Of a stretch of DNA of 64,000 nt, positions 33,187 through 44,850 are shown piece after piece. Position 1 is the first letter of the stretch; each line of letters opens with the position of its first letter. The notes beneath the pieces are model-generated. The model had not been told where the DNA came from, ran no database searches, and worked only from the letters and a program-made list of their open reading frames with translations. Source of the stretch: Pseudocercospora fijiensis CIRAD86 (lineage: Eukaryota > Ascomycota > Dothideomycetes > Mycosphaerellales > Mycosphaerellaceae); NCBI RefSeq assembly GCF_000340215.1, contig NW_006921537.1, positions 3,083,685-3,147,684 on the forward strand, given 5' to 3'. Both the position numbers and the translations under genes were made by a program.

Positions 33187-33655
33187 TCTATAGACGACTC
33201 TTATACCTAAGGTTTGTTACTTTAAGTATTGCCTATATTCTAGATAGTAGATTAGTTAAAATAGTATTAGTATTTAAGCCCTATATAGCCTAACTAAGGT
33301 AGAAGAAAGAGTCTATATACCCTCTTTTAATAGTTCGGTCCTATTATCTATGCCTTATTAAAGAAACTCCGACTACTACGGCTACCGTTTTGTCTTACGT
33401 AGGCAGCAGGCTATACCTGTATTAGGTTACAATCTTCTACTCGGGCGGCGGACGCTAGCATTCGGTTCTTAAAAGAAGGTATATATCTAGTTTTAGTAGG
33501 CATTGTTCTTCGTCGGAAGTTCGGAGATTGAGATTATATAGAAGGCAGATATTAGAGTTCGTTTACACTTCTAGGGGTAGGGATTATATAAAATTAGAAA
33601 GCTCCTCGCGCTCGCTACTTGCCTATCTGTCGCTCTTACTCCTTCTATATTTAAG
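33187..33655 (+). promoter_or_regulatory. Detached promoter and 5' leader of the cysteine-rich secreted-protein gene
   Basis: This stretch lies between the TE-C target duplication and the hAT TE-E. It ends with TATTTAAG, the 8-bp duplication partner of TATTCAAG at 49170-49177. Removing TE-E joins it to the ATG at 49191. It holds a TATA-like TATATAAAA at 33585-33593 and a CT-rich run (CTCGCTACTTGCCTATCTGT) before the break, the usual look of a fungal core promoter, about 75-100 bases from the original start codon. It is partly RIP-damaged. Promoter function is inference from position and composition. Confidence 0.6.
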
Positions 33656-33830
33656 CAGAGATGTCTAAACCTTAGTAAATAGTAAATAGTAAATTACTAT
33701 TAGTAAATAGTAAATTACTATATAGTATTATAAATACTATTACTATTACTTTTTACTATAACCTCTGTAGTAATAGTAATAGTAATAGTAATAGTAAAAT
33801 AGTAATTACTATTTTCCTATTTTCCTAGTT
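33656..33830 (+). repeat. TE-E left end: TIR and subterminal TAGTAA motif cluster
   Basis: After the TIR, AGTAAATAGTAAATTACTATT and related TAGTAAT/TTACTA motifs repeat in both orientations to about 33825. The right end (48985-49146) has the same motif in mirror order. Such subterminal clusters are typical transposase-binding zones of hAT elements. Confidence 0.7.
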
Positions 33831-34082
33831 TTCTAAGCTATATTAAGATGTATTAGTATATATAAGTATTAGATATAGACTATAAGATACAGTATAGTAT
33901 AGTATAGCTATAGATACCTCGCGGCTATACTAATATTCTAGTATATCTAGAAATATAGTATTTATACTAGTTGTATTTATACTATATATACTATATTAGT
34001 ATTTTATTAATAAATTAGACTACTATATATATTAGATATATATAGAATACTATTAAATTGATATATAGTAGTATTATATATA

Positions 34083-34083
<1 letters not shown>

Positions 34084-34124
<41 letters not shown>
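34084..34124. repeat. (TA)n microsatellite in TE-E
   Basis: About 20 TA units between TATATATACTA and AAAACTAATAG. Confidence 0.9.
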
Positions 34125-34127
<3 letters not shown>

Positions 34128-34396
34128 CTAATAGTCTATAGAATACTAGGTATCTAGACATTATTACTAGTATATAGTCTAATTATAGCTTATAGAATGT
34201 ATTATAGTATCTTATAGATAGTCTAGACTATACCTAAATATATAGTAATTCATATCTAAGCCCTAATTATATATAATAGACTACAAGTAATATTAATATA
34301 ATTATTAAAACAAAAAATAAATCTTTTATAAAGAAATAATTTAAAGATTCCTAACTCCTACTACTATATATATACTACTACTAAGCGCTAATAGCT

Positions 34397-35270
34397 CTAA
34401 GCTAGATCTAGATAGCTAAGACTATTATAGTCTAAGTCTATCTCTCTATCGGCAATTTCTTCCTTATTATTATCCTCCTTAATATTCTCTTTCCTAATAC
34501 CGTCTCTAGTACTAAGAATCTCTTCTATAGTACTATAAGTTAATTCCTTAATATTCTCCTTAGATGCCTTCTTAAGATAGGTATCTATAAGAACTTTTTC
34601 CTCCTCTTTATATTCGAAATTAAAAAAGTTAAGCCGTTTAATTAGATAGATATCGTCGTAAATATCGGTATAGAGATAGTAATCTCTAGCCGACTCGATA
34701 TTATTCTTAATAGTAGTATAGTTCTCGGGAGATACTATACTACTATCGAGAAATAGTCGAATAAAAGCTATACTTAATCTTAGTATATATATACAGTTTA
34801 ATACAAATCTATTATATATATTATACTTACTATAATCTCCAAAGTATAGCGAGTATCTTAGAATATATAGACTAAGATATTCGATTCTAGACACGATATT
34901 ACTATCGTTTAAAGAGTCGATATAGAGCCGAATATCTAGGCGAGAATTGAACTCGTCTAGATTATCGCTAGAGAAGACAAAGGCTATAAATATTAGTATA
35001 TAGACCTAGTATAGTATTCTATAGTATATTACCTTTAATTTTCCTATATTCCTTAATATCTTGTTGCCTAATATGTCTAATAAAGTAGGCAATTCGTAGT
35101 CGGTTTAAATATTCGATAATTTCTTTATTACCTTTCCCTCTATTACTTGCTAAGCTATTAATGATAGCCCTAATAGTTTTGTCTATTTTACTAGACTCCG
35201 CTATAGTGCTCTTATTAATAAACCTGTTAATAAAAGTAATAGAGGTTAAGGTATCGTCGAAGGTATACAT
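34397..35270 (-). CDS. Second gene of TE-E, intact two-exon protein of unknown function (274 aa)
   Basis: Exon 1 is 35270-35033 and exon 2 34983-34397. The 49-bp intron has a GTAATA donor, TACTAATA branch and TTATAG acceptor, and joining gives 275 codons without a stop, although neighbouring elements are riddled with them. The product starts MYTFDDTLTS, is Ile/Tyr/Asn-rich, has a central helix-rich region (YILRYSLYFGDYSKYN) and an acidic C-terminus (KEDNNKEEIADREIDLD). No family is recognised. A possible 5' untranslated intron (GTAAGT to TTATTAG, about 35335-35273) lies just upstream. It is divergent from the transposase, with the inverted-repeat element between. It could be a transposition accessory protein or a captured gene; preserved frame suggests it is young or was under selection before RIP. 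Confidence 0.7.
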
Positions 35271-35442
35271 TCTAATAATACTTAAATTAGTATATATATT
35301 AGTTTTTTTCTTCTATATTAGATACTTACTTGGTATAGTCGTAGTATAGTATACTATAGAATAGTATAGACTCTAGAGTATATAGTAGAGTATAGAGTAG
35401 TTGGCAGTAGTGTAATATACTAAGATAGTATAGAACAAAAAT

Positions 35443-36784
35443 TCAACTCTAGAGGGGTAGAGACCGAGTATATATATTACGCTCGCCTCTCGAATTAAGG
35501 TTTAGGTACAATATTATAACTATTAAATATTATATTATTGTCATTTCATACTAAAATAACTATATCACGATANNNNNNNNNNNNNNNNNNNNNNNNNNNN
35601 NNNNNNNNNNNNNNNNNNNNNNNNNNNNNNNNNNNNNNNNNNNNNNNNNNNNNNNNNNNNNNNNNNNNNNNNNNNNNNNNNNNNNNNNNNNNNNNNNNNN
35701 NNNNNNNNNNNNNNNNNNNNNNNNNNNNNNNNNNNNNNNNNNNNNNNNNNNNNNNNNNNNNNNNNNNNNNNNNNNNNNNNNNNNNNNNNNNNNNNNNNNN
35801 NNNNNNNNNNNNNNNNNNNNNNNNNNNNNNNNNNNNNNNNNNNNNNNNNNNNNNNNNNNNNNNNNNNNNNNNNNNNNNNNNNNNNNNNNNNNNNNNNNNN
35901 NNNNNNNNNNNNNNNNNNNNNNNNNNNNNNNNNNNNNNNNNNNNNNNNNNNNNNNNNNNNNNNNNNNNNNNNNNNNNNNNNNNNNNNNNNNNNNNNNNNN
36001 NNNNNNNNNNNNNNNNNNNNNNNNNNNNNNNNNNNNNNNNNNNNNNNNNNNNNNNNNNNNNNNNNNNNNNNNNNNNNNNNNNNNNNNNNNNNNNNNNNNN
36101 NNNNNNNNNNNNNNNNNNNNNNNNNNNNNNNNNNNNNNNNNNNNNNNNNNNNNNNNNNNNNNNNNNNNNNNNNNNNNNNNNNNNNNNNNNNNNNNNNNNN
36201 NNNNNNNNNNNNNNNNNNNNNNNNNNNNNNNNNNNNNNNNNNNNNNNNNNNNNNNNNNNNNNNNNNNNNNNNNNNNNNNNNNNNNNNNNNNNNNNNNNNN
36301 NNNNNNNNNNNNNNNNNNNNNNNNNNNNNNNNNNNNNNNNNNNNNNNNNNNNNNNNNNNNNNNNNNNNNNNNNNNNNNNNNNNNNNNNNNNNNNNNNNNN
36401 NNNNNNNNNNNNNNNNNNNNNNNNNNNNNNNNNNNNNNNNNNNNNNNNNNNNNNNNNNNNNNNNNNNNNNNNNNNNNNNNNNNNNNNNNNNNNNNNNNNN
36501 NNNNNNNNNNNNNNNNNNNNNNNNNNNNNNNNNNNNNNNTAGAATACCTTATACTATTATCTTAGGAAATATAATAATATAATACTTTTATTATAAAATA
36601 ATATTATTATCTTATTCTATTATCTTATCATATTATTATAACTGTATAATATTATATCGTTATATAGTTATTTTAGTATAACATTATAATAATATAACAT
36701 TTTATAGTTATAATATTGTACCTAAACCTTAATTCGAGAGGCGAGCGTAATATATATACTCGGCCTCTACCCCTCTAGAGTTGA
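35443..36784. mobile_element. TE-F: element with long terminal inverted repeats, interior unsequenced
   Basis: TCAACTCTAGAGGGGTAGA at the left end matches the complement of the right end, and the match continues for about 125 bp (past ACGCTCGCCTCTCGAATTAA) with few differences. Flanking ATT on both sides may be a 3-bp duplication. The interior is mostly the N-run. It may be a MITE or fold-back element, or part of a palindromic promoter region of TE-E, since weaker inversion symmetry extends some 80 bp outside both ends. Confidence 0.6.
35573..36539. other. Assembly gap (967 N)
   Basis: Unknown bases only. The gap lies exactly between the arms of the inverted repeat, which probably caused the break. 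Confidence 1.
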
Positions 36785-37018
36785 TTTTCTTTTCTATAGT
36801 TTTCTAGTATACTATACTACTAGACTACTATCTACTCTATACTCTATACTATACTAAGAGACCTTATACTATATACTATCAAGTCTATATACTTTGATAC
36901 ATACTAAACTATTTAAAAGAAATAATTTATTAAACTATTTATTATATTTCTATTTGCTAGTTATCTATACTATATACTATAAATAGCTAAGTTCTGTATA
37001 GAGCTTATATATATAATA

Positions 37019-39412
37019 ATGGCCCCTAAATATAATTTTAATAAACCAGATGCTATATTACCGCCGCTAAAAGACGCGCCTCCTCCTATTAAAGAACGAC
37101 TATTTAATTATTCTTTAGACCCTTATAAGGAAAATAAAGTACGGACCTTTACTCTTACTTGTACAACCTGTAATAAAGTCTATGAGAATAAGACTTGGCC
37201 GTTTAATACAACTAATTTATACGCGCATTATAGTAAACTACATAAACATATAGTAACGTCTAAAGATGGCGATTATACTAGCGATAGTAACGATAACGAT
37301 AATAATAATAGTCAATCTAGTATTATAGGTAGCAATCAATCTACTTTAGACTCACATTTAACTATAGAACCTATACCTAATCTTAGAAAACGTAAAAGCT
37401 TCGGCTTATTTAATAGCGAAGAATTTATTAGACTACTATTACTCTTTCTTATTAATAATAATCTAGCTTTTAGTATAATATCTAGTAAAAGTTTTGGTAA
37501 CTTAATCACCTATTTAAATAACGAAGTAGGCGATATACCTTCTAGACAAACTATTACTAGAGCTTTTAATCTATTTTATACTGCCGAACTGGATAAATAT
37601 ATTCGAATTATTAAAAAGAATACTAGTAGATTCTCTTTAACATTCGACGAATGGAATTCCCGTAATAATACCTACGATTATCTAGGAATTACTTTACATT
37701 TTATTAATAGAAATTTTAGACTAGAAAGTTATTTAATAGGTTTCGAAGAATTAAATCGAGCTACGTCTTATACGGGCGACTTTCTATTTAAAGAACTAGA
37801 CAACGTACTAAGTAATTATAATATTAGGAATAGAATTATAGGCGTAACTAGAGATAGCGCTAGCGCTATTAATACTTTAGTTTTAGATATTAAAAGAGAA
37901 TATAAAATATCTTACGGTACTAATATAGTAGATATAAGATGCGTAGCGCATACTATTAATTTAATAAGTAATAGTATTCTATTATATTGTTTTTTTATAC
38001 CTAATACTACTAAGATATTTATTAATACTCTAGAGACTATTACTAATCATAATCCAAACTTTACGTTTACTATTAATATAAAAACATTACCTAATAGTCT
38101 ACGAAAGATTATAAGAGCTTTTAAAACAAATCATTTCCTAAAGAATACTTTTAATCGTGTCGTTAAAGAAAATAAAAGCCGTAACAAAAATACTAAAAAA
38201 GGCTCCGAAAGACTTAAAGGCGATAACGCTACTAGATGGTTATCTAAGTATAATCTAATTAATAGTATAATATATCATTTTCTAGAAATTAATAAGACTC
38301 TAGAGCAAGCTAACGAGCTATCTAAGACTAAGCGTCGTGCTTTAAATATCGATAATTATTATATATCTAAAGAAGAACTAGACTACCTTATTCTATTACG
38401 AGATACTTTAGAAGTATTTGTACGTCCTACTAAACTATTTCAAGCTCGAAACTACGAGACTATTTCTAAGACTATACTAGAAATATTTAAAATAATAAGA
38501 ACTCTAGAAAGGCATTTAGAGAAAGATAGTATTAAATCCAATCCTTTCTTAAAATACGGAGTAGAACAAGCAATTAATAAAGCCTTAGAATATTATCCAA
38601 TTAAGAATACGACTCTTCTAGATACTAATAATAAAACCAGAACGTTTAATAAGCTTAAAGATATTCTAGTAGTTACGGTTTTAAATCCGTGTTTTAAACC
38701 AGAGTTCTTAGAATCTCCTCCTATTAATTTTAGTTCTAAAGTAATAGAAGAAGTAAAAGAATACTTAAGAGACATATACGAAAGTTATAAAATAGATTAT
38801 ATTAATACTAGCGGCCGTACTTATATCGAAAACGAATCGCAAACTACGGTCGCTAGTAGTTCTATTTCCTATAATATAGATTCCGACGACGAGTTCTATA
38901 TTGCGGGTACTACTAGTAAACAAACTCTATCTAAAGTAGACGAATTAGATACCTATCTAGCAGAGCCTAGACTACCTAAAGATAACAATAATAAAAATAT
39001 ACTAGAAGATTATTATAAAAGTATAGAGTATAGATTACCTATTATCTATAATATAGCGCGAGATTAGCTATCTATATTAGCGACTTCGGTCCCTAGCGAG
39101 TCGCAATTCTCTATAGCAGCCGATATATTAACTAAGAAACGTAATAGGCTTAGTTCGGAGAATTTTAAACAACTTATTATATTAAAGAGCTTAGGTATTA
39201 TTAAGACCGAAGACGATATAGAAGAAGATAAAGAACTATCTAAAGAAGAACTAGAAGAGTTTAAATCTAATTCTAAGGGTAAAGAAAGGGCTATAGATAA
39301 TCTAGACCTAGAGGAGCTAGACGCTACTATAGAATTAGAAGAAGACGACGAATTATCTACCGAAGATATAGACTACGAGACTCTAGATATAGATATAGAC
39401 TTAGACGGCTAG
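37019..39412 (+). pseudogene. hAT transposase of TE-E, one premature stop
   Basis: The frame is open from ATG 37019 to a TAG at 39065-39067 and continues in frame to a TAG at 39410-39412 (797 codons plus stop). Residues 48-77 form a BED-type zinc finger (C48, C51, H70 and H75/H77). Catalytic-domain landmarks are D210 in TFDEWNS and D279 in TRDSAS, followed by RCVAHTINL and DNATRW. After the stop the frame gives LATSVPSESQFS and RNRLSSENF, the hAT C-terminal dimerisation region, then an acidic tail. The stop is where hAT proteins have the conserved Trp before the LA/IPASSE motif, so TGG became TAG by RIP. Removal of the dimerisation region should inactivate it. Confidence 0.85.
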
Positions 39413-39506
39413 ATAGGCTTTAATTAAGTATATTTATATACTATACTATTAACAAGATATATAATATATAAATAATAACTGTAATAATAAACATATCTAT
39501 TAGTAT

Positions 39507-39511
39507 TATAA
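39507..39511. repeat. TE-G target site duplication, left (TATAA)
   Basis: Matches 46643-46647. Confidence 0.75.
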
Positions 39512-39707
39512 TGTGAGAAGGGTCTGTTAGTAGGTAGATAGGGTAGTAGTAGGTACAGGTAGTATTCGATAAGGAGCTAGGAGGAGAGGGAGGAAGGCAG
39601 GCAAGTTAGCCTATTGCTAAGCGCCAAGCCCTGCCTAAGGCACTAAGACCCTAGCTTCACTTAGCCTAGTTACATGCCAATCACGTGTAGCCTCTTTAGC
39701 CCTAATA
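39512..39707 (-). repeat. 3' LTR of TE-G (196 bp)
   Basis: Aligns end to end with 46447-46642; differences are transitions. Confidence 0.9.
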
Positions 39708-40955
39708 TACGCTTCCCTTCTAAAGGCCGCGCCCTCGTAGCCTGCCTATGTTTTACGACCTCTATTGCCGCTAACTTAGCAAGTCTAATAAGCTACTTAG
39801 CCCGCGCTGAATTAAACACTTAACCACCTGATTATGTAACTATATTAAACCTTACCTCTAAACAATACAATATATAACTCTAACTGCGCTATCTCTATAT
39901 ATAATAAACTATAAAGTGATATATATCTATAAGAATTGAAGGCCTTCGACTAATTATAATACGAGCGCGTCTTCCCTACTATAATAGATAGACGTACGAG
40001 GTATTATAGCACTGCCTCCGTTCTAAGTAATGTCGTATCGAGTTCTTTGCGTCTACTCTTAAAAGACCTAGCAATGTCCGCTTCCGAGGGTTGTCCGCTT
40101 CCGAGGGTTTGTTCTTATTATTACGAGGGCTATTATTTACTGTCGTAGTTTCACTAGCCCTAATTAGTTAGGTTTAGTAGCCTTTAAGTGTCAACCAATT
40201 ATATCTTTTTAAAAAACTTAGTTCTTCTAGTTTCTATAGGTAAAGGCTATTATAAGTATAGTAGTAGAGGTTCGCCTCGCTTAAAGGGTTAGATAGATCG
40301 AGGAGTAACCTATTGTCCGCAAGATCGACCCCGGCTAGCTTAGCTCTATAGTTTTGCCCTTAGTTAGTTAGTCTATTAGTCGCTCAATCTTTTAAGCGGC
40401 TTAAAGTTTTAATCAAAGTTTTAATCAAAGTTTTGATTAAAGGTGCCTTAGGCTCGTAGTATAGGTAAGGTTGTATCCGCAGGTGCAGTAATAGTAGCAA
40501 GTAATGTTAACAATAGCGGCGCTAGTCGTCTTAGCGCTAACTTTACCTTCTTCTAATTTCCTTCTTTAACTAACAACAACTCGGCAATACCGTTACTAAT
40601 ATAGCGGTGTCCTTCCTTTCTTAAATAGCAACACACTTCGCAACACCGTTACTAACATAGCCGCGCTAGCTATCTTCTAACACACCGTTATTCGTACGCG
40701 CGCGCGTATTCTCGTCGATTACCTAGGCCTCGAGGCCTCGGTAGAATAAAGGAACAAGAGGTAGAGTCTTTAAAAGAGCAGTAACTAATTAACGCGTCGT
40801 AGCGCGCTTGTTAACACTCGGTACGCGTTTACTATAGTGGTGTAGTCTTATTGTCTCTTATTGCTAACAATTGCTTGCCTCTAATTAGTTAGCTAATAGT
40901 ACCCCGGGGGTAGCATTAATCCTAGGCCTTAATAGTAATATTATAAGCTTTTAGC
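39708..40955 (-). other. TE-G 3' non-coding region
   Basis: About 1.25 kb between chromodomain and 3' LTR without a recognisable frame; includes three AAGTTTTAATCA-like tandem units at 40405-40445 and CGAGGGTTGTCCGCTTC twice at 40083-40110 (once in TE-H). Confidence 0.6.
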
Positions 40956-40959
40956 CTTC

Positions 40960-43900
40960 TTCTTGTTCTTTACGCTAGTCTAATACTTATCTAACAACTC
41001 GGTTATGTCCTTAAAGGAACCTTTAGCTTCCTATAAGTCCTATTTAGGTAAATAGCCCTGCTACCTTAGGAGGTATTCCTTCTTGCCTTTCCTAGTCCGG
41101 TGCTATAGGATACGTTCTATAGACTATAGTTCTTTACTATTAGCTAAGACTTCTTCTAACTTAGTAGGCGCTTTATCGCCTTCGCGTTAATAGTATAGCT
41201 TAAGGAGGGATATATAGAAGGTGTTATAGATAGTGTAATAGGGTAGAAGCTATAACTAGTAGGCCTGTATGCCCTTCGGTTCTCGAATGCGGAATAGGCT
41301 AATGTATCTTAGTGCGAGCTTAGGCCTTGTTTTGCTATCGGGTAATAGGTGTTTGCGGATACGGAGGTTCTTTATACTAAGCATAACTATATCGCCTTGC
41401 TTAAAGGTTATTAGAAGGTAGTGTTTATTATAGTAGGTCTTTTAGTACTCTTAAGCCTTTGTTAACTTCTCGGCTATCTTAGTATAGATTTCTCGTATCT
41501 TCTAAACCCTCTTAATAGCCGCTAGTGTTTCGGGTACTTAACGCGCTTCCCTTTCCTTACGCTCGGCCTCGAGCGAGATAAATAGGTCTTGTAGTAAGGC
41601 AGCGTTCTAGCCTATTATAGCAAAATAAGGGGAGACCTTAGTAGATAAGTAGACACTATTATTGTATACGAATTCAGCTAGTTATAGGAGGTTGACCTAG
41701 TCCTCGGGGTTCTTATTAATGTAACTGCGTAGGTACTGCTATAGGGTAGCATTCTGCCTCTCTGTTTAACCGTTAGTCTATAGATAGAAGGCTATTAATA
41801 GCCGATGCTTTAGTCTTAGCTGCAAGCAAATCTCGCTCTAATAGTGAGATATCAGTGTCGATTTACGATCGGATACGATCCCCTTAGGGGTTCCCTAATA
41901 GGTATAGAAGATGTTAGTCTATAGCGCCTCTGCTATATTAATAGTAGTCTAATCCTTACGAGTAGGAATATAGCGAGTACCCTTAGTAAATCGGTCTATA
42001 ACGACTAGTATAGCGTTAAAGACGTCTTTACTTCCTCTTCGCTTAGCAGAGGGAAGACCTATAATAAAGTCTATTATAAGCTCTATAAAAGGCTTCTTTA
42101 GAATAGGGAGTAAAGACAACTCGCCGAATAGTAAGTGCTTTAGTGCTTTAACTCGCTAGCATACTATACAGGTCTGTATATACTCCTTTATATGCCGCTT
42201 ACTATTTAGCTAGTAGTATATACGCAATAGTAACTCGTGCGACCTCTCTATACTATAGTAACTAGCGAGCTTACTATTATAGTGCCTCTTTAAAAGCTCT
42301 TGTCTAATCGATTGTTTAGCGGGGATATAGTATCTGCCCTTAAACTTTAAGTAACCCTTATCGTCGATCGACTAATTGTTATTACTCTTGCTAGATCGAG
42401 TCGCCCGCCTATTTACAAGCTTATTAATACGCTCGATAGCAAAGGCGTCCCTCTGCTAAGTACGCAATAGCTTATCTATAAACGATTGACTATCCCTATT
42501 TGCAAGGTTATTTAATAGTACCCTTACTATTAAACGAGGTACGTATTGTATGTATCTAATAGCACTAGCAGCCGGAACTACTATAACCTCTTCTATAGTA
42601 CTATCGCTATAGATAGCAATATCTTTAATCGAGTTATTATAGCTCGAGCGATCTACGTCCTTCTTAACGTGCACTAGAAGAACGACAACTCCGCTATAGT
42701 ATTTGTTGCCGCCGCGGGGTCCGGAAGTCCGCTTATCCTACGCTTACTTATTAATAATACGGGCTATAGCAATCTTATGCTATAGGGTTAGAAACAATGA
42801 ATTAATGTACTAAGTCTCGCTATCGTAATTAGGTCGCCTCGATAGGCTATTAGTAGGGTTACTTACGCCTAGCTAATATAATATATTAAAATCAAACCCG
42901 GCGAGGTAGACGGCCTATCTAGCCTGTCGACCTATAACCCTAGTAACCTTAGTGATGCTACGGAGGTTGTTATAGTCTGTGTAGACCTAAATGGTATACT
43001 ATACACTATCGAGATAGTGCCTCTAATGCTTAAAGGCCTCGACAATAGCTAGGAGCTCTTGCTCGTAGGTCTCGTAGCGACGCTCTATATCGATTATCTT
43101 TCGTAAAAAGAAGGCAATTAGGTACTAGTAATAGTCCTTATCTAATTGCTATAACATAATAGCCGATACAGCGAACTATAAAGCGTTAGTCTTAATACGG
43201 ATCTGCTTGCTTAGTACAAAATAGTATAGTAAGGGGACTTTAGTAAACCGCTTCTTTAGACCGTCAAAAGCGGCTTATGCTCTGTTAGTCTATTTAAACT
43301 CTCTAGTTAGGTTAGCCTTGGTTTTAGTAAGCTCAGTTAGGGGCATTATATGCCGTAAATAGCCCTTAATAAAGCGGCGGTAGAAATTAGCGAAGCCGAG
43401 GAACGATTAAAGTTCCTTAATAGACGTAGGAATAGGCCATTTAGTAATGGTTTTAATCCGATTAGGATTAGCCTTAACACCCTTAGTTAACACGAGGAAG
43501 CTAAGGAATAACACCTCTTTAGTAGCAAAGGTGCATTTAGAAGGCTTGTAATACAATCTATAGGCTCGTAGGCGGTCGAGGACCTTGCGTACTACGGCCT
43601 AGTATTCTATAATATTAGGTAAATGTATGTAAACTAGGATGTTATCTAGGTAAACTATACAGAGATAGTCTAATAGGCCTAAAAGGGCTCGATTAATATA
43701 GGACTAGAATGTTGTAGGGGCATTAGCTAGGCTAAATGGTATAACTAAGTATTCGAAATAGCTATAGCGAGTACGGAAGGCTATTTTCTATTCGTCGCCC
43801 TTACGAATACAGATACGATAGTACGTATCCTTAATGTCTAGTATAGTGTAGTAGTAAGCCCTAGAAAGGCGATCGAGGGTCTTATTAATAAGGGGGAGTA

Positions 43901-44850
43901 GATAGCGGTCTTTAATAGTAATAGCGTTAAGCCTACGATAGTCGATATATAGGCGTAGGCTACTATCCTTCTTTAGTACGAATAGGATAGGTGCACTAGC
44001 AGGGCTATTACTGTACCGAATACGACTATTAGCTAGGTTTTCCTCTAGGTACTTACGTAATACAGTAAGCTCTCGCTTACTAAGGTTGTAGAGGGGGCTA
44101 AAAGGAACCTCCTTACCCTCTATAATATTAATCTTATAATCCGTCTCCTTAAATATAGGCAATGTCGATGCTAGGTAGTGTTTAAACATATTAATATATG
44201 TCTCTCGGATAGGCTCTAGTATACGAGCAAGCTAATTAGGATTATTAGGGGGCACAGGTTTATCGTTATTACTACCGAGTAGGTCGGTAGTCGGATTAGC
44301 TAAGGCAGGTATTAGGTTGCTAATAAATAGGACCCTAATATCGTTAGGGTACTCGCTAACATTAATGTGTTTAATGTCCTCTTTCCTAGCGATTCTAAAT
44401 CGCTACTTCTAGAGGCCTAGGTCTATAGCTACAGCGTAGTACTTAAGAACAGGGTTACTAATAACAATATCGGATAGGAGGCTGTCTATGTCTACTGCGT
44501 AGGTAGTGAAGTCTAGTAGGCGCTCATTTCCGAGGTCGTCCTTTAGAGCTATAGGAACATAGTAGGCCCTATAGGTTAAGTGCCGAGCGTTATTAAACTA
44601 AGCAAGGGTTGGCAGGTTAGTCTTCGGCAGTTGTCGAAGGTCTAATTGCTTAGCTAGGCGATGGCTAATAAGGGCGCTAACTGAATTTCCTAGATCTAGT
44701 ATAACCTTAGTTTAATAGGTAGTGCCCTTCGTATCCTATACAAGGTAGGAGCGTGTTATAGCTAGCATAATGTCGATGGTCTTACGCCGTACAAGGCTAA
44801 CAGTTAGTACGGCGCTTACTCTTTTTTCGACTAATTAAAAGAGCCGACTA
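40960..44850 (-). pseudogene. Pol of TE-G with C-terminal chromodomain, RIP-inactivated
   Basis: RT lies at about 44190-43200. Its N-terminal part is an intact run (44189-43788) containing SRIRYSNSPASAPILFV, LYIDYRRLNAITIKDRYLLP and TILDIKDTYYRI, typical Gypsy RT. The active-site box reads YLDN at 43641-43652 in place of YLDD. RNase H (about 43200-42550) and integrase (about 42450-41200) follow. At 41120-40965 the translation RKGKKEYL-R-QGYLP with Trp positions as stops is a chromodomain, the chromatin-targeting module of chromoviruses. The frame cannot make an active enzyme: the RT box has lost an Asp and Trp/Gln codons are stops. Confidence 0.8.

Noticed and set aside
35538..36542. Apparent 334-codon open frame
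   Set aside because: It consists almost entirely of N bases in the assembly gap.
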